This document shows positions 9,465 to 16,671 of a stretch of 58,522 nt of DNA, one piece after another. This DNA is from Candidatus Hemicellulosilyticus sp. P3 (GTDB lineage Bacteria > Bacteroidota > Bacteroidia > Bacteroidales > P3): contig LPNH01000013.1 in the NCBI GenBank assembly GCA_001543385.1, positions 1-58,522 on the forward strand, in the 5' to 3' direction. Every line of letters starts with the position of its first letter. Position 1 is the stretch's first letter. A program made the translations under genes and the position numbers. The notes below the pieces were generated by a model. The model ran no database searches and had not been told where the DNA came from. It was given only the letters and a program-made list of their open reading frames with translations.

Positions 9465-11300
9465 ATGAAGAAAACGATCTTCCCTGTGCTTATCGTGTCA
9501 CTGCTCCTTTCGGGGTGCAGCGGACTGTCGTCCATGAAAAACAAGCACAAAAATGTTCGATACAAAGCCAATCCTGACCCTGTAGCCACCATGGATGGCA
9601 AAGTAGTGGTCAAGTTCACCGGTGTGTTCCCGGAGAAATATTTCAAAAAGAAAGCCGCCATGTTTGTACAACCCGTCTTCACTTGGGACAGTGGCTCCGT
9701 GACCCTCGACCCCATCACGTTGAAAGGGGAGAACGTAAACGGCAGCGGCGCCACCATCAACTATGAAAGCGGCGGTCGGTACACTTACACAGACCGTTTC
9801 ATGTTCCGCCCGGGAATGGAAACAGGCCGAGTAACCCTCACACCCGTCATCTACTCGGAAAAAAATGTGGACGAAGAGGCCCGGTTTGCCGATGAAATCA
9901 TAGACAATCACCGGAGCAAGACACTGTCGACAGTGCTCATCTCGGACGGTGTCAACAATACAACCTCGCTGGTTGACATCCGCGGCACCATCTCCATCGC
10001 CCCGATCAACTACAACAAAAAACAAGGTGTGGTTGAAACCGCCGATATATACTTCCAAAACGGCCAGTCGAATCTTGACTGGGGCTTCTATATGAATCGT
10101 AAATTCAACGCTCAGGCCAACCTGGCCGACCTCAAGCGGGTGATGCTGGAAAACGGACTGCCCAAACAAATCAACATCACCGGATGGGCCTCACCCGAAG
10201 GTGAAGAGACGCACAACGCCGGCGTGTCGAAAAACCGCGCCGAAGTGGCCGCAGAACAGCTGCGCCAGGTGTTAGACGAAGTGCTGACCGTCATGGCGAA
10301 ACGCGCCAATATCAAACCGCAAGATGTAGAATACTACAAATACAACCAACTGAAACAGCTTATCATCACCACCCGTGCCGCCGGTGAAGACTGGGTGCAT
10401 TTTGTAGTGATGGTGGAGGAATCCGACATACAGGACAAGCACGCCATCGTCAACATTGTCGAGACGCAGCAGAACCTCATCAAGCGCGAGCAGATGATCA
10501 AGAACATGGCCACGGTATACGGTCAATTGAACAGCGACATATTCCCCAACCTGCGCAGAGCCCAGATAGCCCTCTACTACTCCGAGGCACGTAAAAGCGA
10601 CCCCGAGCTGGCCAAGCAAGCCAGCCTCAACCCCGCCAAACTGTCGTTTGACGAACTGATGTACACCGCCTACATCAACTACAGCTATCCCACGAAAATG
10701 AAATATTACAAGTGGGCCACCGAGAACCACAGCGCGGAATGGGCCGCATGGAACAACGCAGGTGCGGTGGCCTGCCACATGGGTGACTACGCCGAAGCCG
10801 AACGATACCTGAACGTGGCCAAAGAGCTCAATCCGCACAACCCGGACATACTGAACAACTGGGGCCTGCTTTGCATGGGCAAAGAAGACTACCTGCTGGC
10901 CAAACAGTATTTTGAAGAAGCGGAACGGCAAGGCAGCACCGACGCAGCCTACAACCTGCCCATACTCAACCTCAAACGCGGCAACTACACCGAAGCATTA
11001 GAGCAATTGAAAGACAAGTCCTGCAGCTTCAATCTGGCATACGTACAGCTGATGAACGACGACCTCAGCGCCTGCATCCGCACACTGGACTGCTGTCTGG
11101 ATCAAGACGAACGTGTCAACTACCTGCGGGCGGTGGCCTTTGCCCGCCAAGGCGACAAAGAGAACGCTTTGAAAAATCTGAAAGCCGCCGTCGACCAGGA
11201 ATATGAGCTGAAAAAGAAAGCCCGTACAGACGTAGAGTTCCGTCAATACTGGGACACCGAAGAATTCCAGCTCATAGTGAAGCTCTGGAAAGAGGAATGA
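9465..11300 (+). CDS. OmpA-like/TPR outer-membrane lipoprotein
   Basis: A 611-residue secreted protein. Starting at ATG 9465 gives a lipoprotein signal peptide with lipobox LLSGC (LLLSGCSG). The middle carries an OmpA-like stretch (QINITGWASPEGEETHN...KNRAEVAAEQL), including the N-x2-R peptidoglycan-contact pattern. The C-terminal third has tetratricopeptide repeats (AAWNNAGAVACHMGDYAEAERYLNVAKELNPHNPDIL is split between two helices of one repeat). A start at 9453 (MAIL) is possible. It likely links outer membrane and peptidoglycan. Its stop overlaps pssA by 4 bases. Family function is not established. Confidence 0.8.
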   Translation: MKKTIFPVLIVSLLLSGCSGLSSMKNKHKNVRYKANPDPVATMDGKVVVKFTGVFPEKYFKKKAAMFVQPVFTWDSGSVTLDPITLKGENVNGSGATINYESGGRYTYTDRFMFRPGMETGRVTLTPVIYSEKNVDEEARFADEIIDNHRSKTLSTVLISDGVNNTTSLVDIRGTISIAPINYNKKQGVVETADIYFQNGQSNLDWGFYMNRKFNAQANLADLKRVMLENGLPKQINITGWASPEGEETHNAGVSKNRAEVAAEQLRQVLDEVLTVMAKRANIKPQDVEYYKYNQLKQLIITTRAAGEDWVHFVVMVEESDIQDKHAIVNIVETQQNLIKREQMIKNMATVYGQLNSDIFPNLRRAQIALYYSEARKSDPELAKQASLNPAKLSFDELMYTAYINYSYPTKMKYYKWATENHSAEWAAWNNAGAVACHMGDYAEAERYLNVAKELNPHNPDILNNWGLLCMGKEDYLLAKQYFEEAERQGSTDAAYNLPILNLKRGNYTEALEQLKDKSCSFNLAYVQLMNDDLSACIRTLDCCLDQDERVNYLRAVAFARQGDKENALKNLKAAVDQEYELKKKARTDVEFRQYWDTEEFQLIVKLWKEE

Positions 11301-12007
11301 GGCGACTGACACCCAACCTTATCACGCTCGGGAACCTGCTGTGCGGGGCGGTTGCGGCATTTCTTGCCGCACGAGGAGACATCGCCCATGCCGGATTACT
11401 GATCTGCTTAGGAATTTTCCTCGACTTCTTCGACGGGTTGACGGCACGACTGCTGCATGTTGTTTCGCCGGTAGGCAAAGAGCTCGACTCGTTGGCCGAT
11501 GTGGTCACAAGCGGGGTGGCACCGGCCTTCATCCTTCACAACATCTTGGCTGACGGCCTTGCAGATACAGGATCATGGGGAACATATATTCCGTTGACTG
11601 CATGGTTGATGCCGCTGTTTGCCGCCTACCGTCTGGCCAAATTCAATCTCGACACCCGACAGAGCCACAGTTTCCGGGGTTTACCCGTTCCGGCCAATGC
11701 CTTGTTATGGGTGGGTCTGGCACTCACCACGTCATCCGGCGGGCTTGAGGCCGGCACCGTGTTTTTCATCATGGCGGCAGCCCTCTCGCTGTTCACCGAC
11801 ATTCTTATGATCAGCGAGCTGCCCATGTTCTCGCTCAAATTTGATTTCAAGAACCTCGGCTGGAGCAGCAACGCCATCGCCTATTGCTTTTTGGCCGGCT
11901 GTGTGGCAATCATATCCGCCACCCGGCAATGGTACAGCATCTCAGCCATCATTGTATGGTATATCCTCCTATCGCTACTGACACGCAAAAAGAGCCATGC
12001 TCAGTGA
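11297..12007 (+). CDS. pssA: CDP-diacylglycerol-serine O-phosphatidyltransferase
   Basis: A 236-residue CDP-alcohol phosphatidyltransferase that makes phosphatidylserine, the precursor of phosphatidylethanolamine. The family signature D-G-x2-A-R-x8-G-x3-D-x3-D is present as DGLTARLLHVVSPVGKELDSLADVV (given as one motif: D at about 55, R at 60, G at 70, D at 74, D at 78). Several hydrophobic segments make it an inner-membrane protein. ATG overlaps the previous stop (ATGA), and its own 3' end overlaps queA by 11 bases. Confidence 0.93.
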   Translation: MRRLTPNLITLGNLLCGAVAAFLAARGDIAHAGLLICLGIFLDFFDGLTARLLHVVSPVGKELDSLADVVTSGVAPAFILHNILADGLADTGSWGTYIPLTAWLMPLFAAYRLAKFNLDTRQSHSFRGLPVPANALLWVGLALTTSSGGLEAGTVFFIMAAALSLFTDILMISELPMFSLKFDFKNLGWSSNAIAYCFLAGCVAIISATRQWYSISAIIVWYILLSLLTRKKSHAQ

Positions 12008-13211
12008 CTTACAGGCTATCGAAATAGCCGACTACGATTATCCGCTTCCCGACGGGCGCATCGCCAAATTTCCTCTTGCGCAACGTGACGCTTCGAAACT
12101 GCTGGTATACCGGCAAGGTGAAATTACAGAAAGTCGTTTCGGCCGCCTGGCAGGACACCTGCCCGACGACACATTGCTCGTGTGCAACAACACCCGGGTC
12201 ATCCATGCCCGCCTCCTCTTCCGGAAATCGACCGGCACCACCATTGAGATCTTTTGCCTGGAACCGTACAATATGCCGGTAGCCACCGCATTCGAACAGC
12301 GCGGCACCGGCAGTTGGGTCTGTCTGGTGGGCCATAACAAACGGTGGAAAACGGACACACTGACGCGGGAGCTGACCTTGGACGGGCGACTCATCACCCT
12401 CTCGGCCTCACGGCGCGAGAAAGCAGGCAACGGCTGGATTGTCGACTTCTGTTGGGACAGTGACGATACATTCGCCTCCGTTATCGAATGTGCCGGGCTC
12501 ATCCCCCTGCCTCCCTACCTGCACCGCGACGCCAGCGACGAGGACAACCGACGCTACCAGACCGTCTATGCAAGCGAAAAAGGCTCGGTGGCGGCACCCA
12601 CTGCAGGGCTGCATTTCACCGATGCAGTCTTCGACAGCCTGCGTCAGGCCCATATTGGCTGTGAGTTCATCACCCTGCATGTCGGCGCAGGAACGTTCAA
12701 ACCTGTCGACAGTGCAACCATCGGTGGGCATGAGATGCATACAGAGCAGGTTGAGATCGGAAGGGCCAACATTGAGCATATCCTCCAACACTTCGGCAAG
12801 CCGATTGTCGCAGTAGGCACCACCTCGGTGCGCACATTAGAGTCGCTCTACTGGTTCGGACTGCAACTGGAGCATGACGCCAGCCTTGAACGGATGTGTG
12901 TAGAGCAATGGGAACCCTATGTAGACGAGACCCCGGCCATCACGCCACAACAAGCCTATACCAATGTGCTTCTCTGGATGCAGCGCCGTCATATCGAACG
13001 GCTGGAAGGCTCCACCCGGCTGATGATTGCCCCCGGTTACCGTTATCACATCGTTGACGGGCTCATCACCAATTTCCACCAGCCCCGCAGCACCCTGCTG
13101 CTGCTTGTCTCGGCCCTTATAGGGAACGAATGGAGACGCTGCTACCGCTATGCGCTCGACCGTGACTTCCGCTTTTTAAGCTACGGAGACAGTTGCCTAT
13201 TCTTGCCATGA
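11997..13211 (+). CDS. queA: S-adenosylmethionine:tRNA ribosyltransferase-isomerase (QueA family)
   Basis: A 404-residue QueA-family enzyme, which transfers and isomerises the ribosyl moiety of SAM onto 7-aminomethyl-7-deazaguanine in tRNA during queuosine synthesis. Hallmarks: YDYPLPDGRIAKFPL near the N-terminus, LVCNNTRVIHARL, SVAAPTAGLHFTDAVFD, LHVGAGTFKPV and LITNFHQPRSTLLLLVSA. It is longer than the usual QueA of about 350 residues; Bacteroidota often carry such a longer version, sometimes beside a canonical one, so a paralogous role cannot be excluded. It overlaps pssA by 11 bases and comF by 4. Confidence 0.85.
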   Translation: MLSDLQAIEIADYDYPLPDGRIAKFPLAQRDASKLLVYRQGEITESRFGRLAGHLPDDTLLVCNNTRVIHARLLFRKSTGTTIEIFCLEPYNMPVATAFEQRGTGSWVCLVGHNKRWKTDTLTRELTLDGRLITLSASRREKAGNGWIVDFCWDSDDTFASVIECAGLIPLPPYLHRDASDEDNRRYQTVYASEKGSVAAPTAGLHFTDAVFDSLRQAHIGCEFITLHVGAGTFKPVDSATIGGHEMHTEQVEIGRANIEHILQHFGKPIVAVGTTSVRTLESLYWFGLQLEHDASLERMCVEQWEPYVDETPAITPQQAYTNVLLWMQRRHIERLEGSTRLMIAPGYRYHIVDGLITNFHQPRSTLLLLVSALIGNEWRRCYRYALDRDFRFLSYGDSCLFLP

Positions 13212-13912
13212 GAGCCTTCCGACTACGCCCGCTGAAAGAGCTCACTGACATCATCTTTCCACGCCACTGCGTCTGCTGCGGCCAAATGCTGCTGGGAGAC
13301 GAACGCCACCTCTGCACCAGCTGCCTGATGCACCTGCCCTACACCTGCAACGCCGCCGTTGCAGGCAACGACACGGAACAACACTTCCAGGCATATCACG
13401 ACATGGTCGCGGCCATGTCGCTCCTCTACTTCAGCCACCATGAAGACACCCGGCGCATCGTCCACCGCATAAAATATGGCGGCGACCGGAGGCTGGCCGT
13501 CGCGATGGGCCGGCTGATGGGCGAGACACTCGTGCACAGCCGTCGTTTCGCCGACATTGACGTGCTGATACCCGTCCCGCTGCACCGCCGACGGGAACAG
13601 CAACGCGGTTACAATCAAAGCGAGATGCTATGCCGAGGCATTGCGCTCCAGACGGGCAGGCCCGTGTCGACAGGCAACCTTGTCCGCACAGTCAACACCG
13701 CAAGCCAGACACACATGAACATCGACGAGCGGGCGGCGAATGTCCATGGCGTCTTCACCGTTCGACAGCCGGCGAAACTGGCGGGACTCCACATCCTTCT
13801 TGTCGACGATGTCATCACCACCGGCAGCACCACGTCGGCCTGTTGCGATGCCCTGTATGAGGCCGGAAATGTCACCGTCAGCGTCGCCTCGCTGGCGCTG
13901 GCCGCCACGTAG
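13208..13912 (+). CDS. comF: ComF-family phosphoribosyltransferase-like protein
   Basis: A 234-residue ComF/GntX-family protein. The N-terminus has a zinc-binding pattern (CVCCGQ...CTSC), and the C-terminal PRTase fold has LVPVPLHRRREQQRGYNQSE-like residues and the PRPP loop LLVDDVITTGSTTSA. ComF proteins assist DNA uptake in competent bacteria; the biochemical role in non-competent lineages is unclear. I chose the ATG at 13208 because it overlaps the queA stop as ATGA; an ATG at 13193 is also in frame and would add five residues. Confidence 0.85.
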   Translation: MRAFRLRPLKELTDIIFPRHCVCCGQMLLGDERHLCTSCLMHLPYTCNAAVAGNDTEQHFQAYHDMVAAMSLLYFSHHEDTRRIVHRIKYGGDRRLAVAMGRLMGETLVHSRRFADIDVLIPVPLHRRREQQRGYNQSEMLCRGIALQTGRPVSTGNLVRTVNTASQTHMNIDERAANVHGVFTVRQPAKLAGLHILLVDDVITTGSTTSACCDALYEAGNVTVSVASLALAAT

Positions 13913-14048
13913 CCGGAAGCCATCCGTGACGCGGCGCGCTCTCAATTGCAAAAAAATGCTTAACTTAGTCGCTGCAACCATATCTACACAGACAATTATA
14001 ATACACATACTACCATACATTTAACACCAAAATATTTAACAACTTGGC

Positions 14049-14753
14049 ATGAAATATCGTCGTATTCTCTTAAAACTGAGCGGTGAATCTCTCATGGGAC
14101 AGCAGCACTACGGTATTGCACCTGAAATGCTTGAACAATATGCCCATGATGTCAAAGAGGTTGTTGAACAACATGTTGAGGTGGCCATCGTCATCGGCGG
14201 AGGCAACATATTCCGGGGGCTCGGCGGCGCGGCGCAAGGCATGGACCGTGTGCAAGGCGACTACATGGGCATGCTGGCCACGCTCATCAACAGCATGGCA
14301 TTACAGGCCGCCCTTGAAAAAGAAGGGCTGCGCACCGAGTTGCTCTCCGGCCTGACCATTGAGCCCATTTGCAAAGCCATGAGCCGCCGGCGCGCCATCG
14401 AGGCCATGCAAGAAGGCCGTGTCGTCATTATCGGCGGCGGCAGCGGCAACCCGTTTTTCACCACCGACACAGCATCGGCGTTGCGTGCCGTTGAGATACG
14501 AGCCGACGCCATCCTCAAAGGCACCCGTGTCGACGGTGTCTATACCGCCGACCCGGAGAAAAACCCCGACGCTGTCAAATACCCGCGGCTCACATTCCAA
14601 GAGGCGCTGACCAAAAAACTGAAGATAATGGATCTCACAGCTTTTGCGCTATGTGAAGAAAACAATCTGCCGATTTATGTCTTCGACATGAACCGGCGCG
14701 GCAACCTGCTGAGAGTGGTGCAGGGTGAAGCCATCGGCACCGAGGTGTGCTGA
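14049..14753 (+). CDS. pyrH: UMP kinase
   Basis: A 234-residue bacterial uridylate kinase of the amino-acid-kinase fold, which phosphorylates UMP to UDP with ATP in the cytoplasm. Visible motifs are RILLKLSGESL at the N-terminus, the glycine-rich VIGGGNIFRG, IIGGGSGNPFFTTDTA, and the C-terminal YVFDMNRRGNL. It is followed 36 bases later by frr, the conserved pyrH-frr pairing. About 135 bases separate it from comF, with no clear consensus promoter. Confidence 0.96.
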   Translation: MKYRRILLKLSGESLMGQQHYGIAPEMLEQYAHDVKEVVEQHVEVAIVIGGGNIFRGLGGAAQGMDRVQGDYMGMLATLINSMALQAALEKEGLRTELLSGLTIEPICKAMSRRRAIEAMQEGRVVIIGGGSGNPFFTTDTASALRAVEIRADAILKGTRVDGVYTADPEKNPDAVKYPRLTFQEALTKKLKIMDLTAFALCEENNLPIYVFDMNRRGNLLRVVQGEAIGTEVC

Positions 14754-14789
14754 CAACCGGGACACGAAAAACAAATAAAAAACATTGAT

Positions 14790-15353
14790 ATGAACGATTT
14801 ATCAAAAGCCTGCATCGAAGAAGCCAAAAGCAGTATGCAGAGTGCACTTAACTTCTTAGACAAAGAGTTGGCCAAGATTCGTGCCGGCAAGGCCAACCCC
14901 GGTATGCTGGACGGTGTCAAAGTGGACTACTACGGCACCCCCACCGAGCTGAACCAGGTGGCCAACATCAACACACCCGATGCACGCAGCATCGTCATCC
15001 AACCCTGGGAGAAATCGATTCTAGGCGCCATTAACAAAGCCATCTTAGACGCCAACCTGGGCTTCACTCCCCGCAACGAGGGCGAAATACTGCGCATCAT
15101 TGTGCCGCCGCTGACCGAAGAGCGCCGCAAAGAACTCACCAAATCGGCCAAAGGCGAAGTGGAAAACTGCAAGGTGAATGTGCGCAACGCCCGCCGGAAT
15201 GTGATGGACAAGGTAAAGAAACTCAAAGACAAGTCAGTACCTGAAGACGAAGTGAAACAGGTGGAGAAAGAGATTCAGGACATCACGGATAAATTTATCG
15301 CTGAGTGCGACAAAGTATTCACATCCAAAGAGAAAGAGATTATGACGGTGTGA
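14790..15353 (+). CDS. frr: Ribosome recycling factor
   Basis: A 187-residue ribosome recycling factor, which with EF-G splits post-termination ribosomes. The three-helix-bundle/beta domain pattern is complete: AKIRAGKANPGMLDGVKVDYYG, STNxxN-like INTPDARSIVIQPW, ILRIIVPPLTEERRKEL and the C-terminal DKFIAECDKVF. Length matches the family. Its stop codon overlaps the preferred GTG start of birA by 3 bases. Confidence 0.96.
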   Translation: MNDLSKACIEEAKSSMQSALNFLDKELAKIRAGKANPGMLDGVKVDYYGTPTELNQVANINTPDARSIVIQPWEKSILGAINKAILDANLGFTPRNEGEILRIIVPPLTEERRKELTKSAKGEVENCKVNVRNARRNVMDKVKKLKDKSVPEDEVKQVEKEIQDITDKFIAECDKVFTSKEKEIMTV

Positions 15354-16090
15354 GCCTGCGTGAATTCGACACACTCCCGTCCACCAATCAATACTGCGAA
15401 CTCCTCGATCTGGACACAGTCGAGGAGTTCACTGTCGTATGGGCTCACACCCAGAGCGCCGGTATCGGCCAACGGGGCAACCGCTGGGAAAGCGAGCCCG
15501 GAGCCAACCTCACCTTCAGCCTGATACTGAAGCCCCGTTTTCTCGACGCCGCGCACCCATTCCGCATCACACAGACAGTGGCACTGGGCCTCAGCGACAT
15601 GCTGAAAGAGTTGCTGCCCGGCCGCAAAGTCCGCATCAAGTGGCCCAACGATATATATGTAGACGGCGGTAAAATCTGCGGCACCCTCATCGTCAATAAA
15701 GTACAGGGGACTCATATTGAATCATCCGTCTGCGGCATCGGACTTAATGTCAACCAGACCCGTTTCCCCGACTGGATACCCAACCCCGTATCGCTATGTG
15801 CCCTCAGCGGCCGGCGTCACGACCTGCACACACTGCTCGACGGTCTCATCCAGTCCATCCGGCAGCGCTACCGGCAACTGCAACATGACGGTGCCGACGC
15901 AATAGACAAGCCCTATCTGGAAAGACTGCTGCACTACCGCACCCCGACCCGTTACGCATACCAAGGACATGTCGTAGAAGCCACCATACACGGTGTAGAC
16001 AGCTACGGACGGCTGTTGCTGGCCCGCCGCGACGGCACCGTGCTGTGCTGCCAGATGAAAGAGATCTCCCTCCTGCCGCCGCAGAATTAA
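15350..16090 (+). CDS. birA: Biotin-[acetyl-CoA-carboxylase] ligase
   Basis: A 246-residue biotin protein ligase without an N-terminal DNA-binding domain, so it should biotinylate but not act as the biotin repressor. It shows LPSTNQYC (substrate loop), the biotinyl-AMP region HTQSAGIGQRGNRWES, and the KWPNDIYVDGGKICGTLI catalytic segment. I prefer the GTG at 15350, overlapping the frr stop (gTGA) and starting just before the conserved REFDTLPSTN; an ATG at 15305 inside frr would add 15 residues. Its TAA (16088-16090) directly abuts the first copy of the 71-bp repeat. Confidence 0.92.
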   Translation: MSLREFDTLPSTNQYCELLDLDTVEEFTVVWAHTQSAGIGQRGNRWESEPGANLTFSLILKPRFLDAAHPFRITQTVALGLSDMLKELLPGRKVRIKWPNDIYVDGGKICGTLIVNKVQGTHIESSVCGIGLNVNQTRFPDWIPNPVSLCALSGRRHDLHTLLDGLIQSIRQRYRQLQHDGADAIDKPYLERLLHYRTPTRYAYQGHVVEATIHGVDSYGRLLLARRDGTVLCCQMKEISLLPPQN

Positions 16091-16236
16091 ACGTTCAATT
16101 CCATCAGGCGTTTTCTCGCCTCAACATACGAGCAAGCTCGTCTGTATTCGGCTTATCGAAAACGTTCGATTTCATCAGGCGTTTTCTCGCCTCAACATAC
16201 GAGCAAGCTCGTCTGTATTCGGCTTATCGAAAACGT
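16091..16236 (-). repeat. Tandem pair of a 71-bp palindrome-rich repeat
   Basis: Two head-to-tail copies (16091-16160 and 16161-16236), period 71 bp, between the convergent birA and HsdR-N-type genes. Read on the minus strand, each copy contains AACGTTTTCGATAAGCC, a perfect inverted repeat ACGAGC-TT-GCTCGT, and a second hairpin GGCG-AGAAAA-CGCC. The copy nearer the HsdR-N-type gene supplies its last codons and its stop. Related copies lie at 57835-57915 and 41191-41265. Confidence 0.9.
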
Positions 16237-16663
16237 TCAGCGTCTTCCACGACGGAAGCTCCTCCAGCGGCTCCATGCGCCGCTCGTCGGCAAGGACACG
16301 CCCCATCCAATGCTGCCGGCCGTTTGTGAGATAGATATACGGCACCTGTAGCGCAATATTATAGCGGCACGCCTGATCGGCCACCTGCTGCGTGAGCGGA
16401 ATCTGCGGCTGCTTACACTCTACAATCATCACAGGACGCATCTGCAGGTTATACACCACAATATCACACCGGCGTGTCAGCCCGTTGAGCTCTATCTGCC
16501 CCTCAACATACATCAGTTCCAACGGATAGCCCAACTGAAAATGGAGATGATGTATCACCTGCTGACGCACCCATTCCTCGGGAGTAAGCGCCACATAGCG
16601 GCGACGCACGATGTCAAGAACCTCTTGACGGCCGTCGATGATGCGTGTCTCGGGAGCGTCCAT
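16175..16663 (-). CDS. HsdR-N-terminal-like protein with PD-(D/E)XK fold
   Basis: A 162-residue protein resembling the stand-alone type I restriction HsdR N-terminal domain proteins of Bacteroidetes. The core D...E-x-K motif is visible (RCDIVVYN then MIVECKQP). No helicase or specificity subunit is nearby, so a role in restriction is not supported. I use the ATG at 16663, 8 bases past the TonB-type gene stop; a TTG at 16675 is possible. The last 20 residues (NVFDKPNTDELAR...) and the TGA are encoded inside the 71-bp repeat, so the C-terminus is repeat-derived or the repeat derives from it. Confidence 0.8.
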   Translation of the reverse strand: MDAPETRIIDGRQEVLDIVRRRYVALTPEEWVRQQVIHHLHFQLGYPLELMYVEGQIELNGLTRRCDIVVYNLQMRPVMIVECKQPQIPLTQQVADQACRYNIALQVPYIYLTNGRQHWMGRVLADERRMEPLEELPSWKTLNVFDKPNTDELARMLRRENA

Positions 16664-16671
16664 ATAGCATA

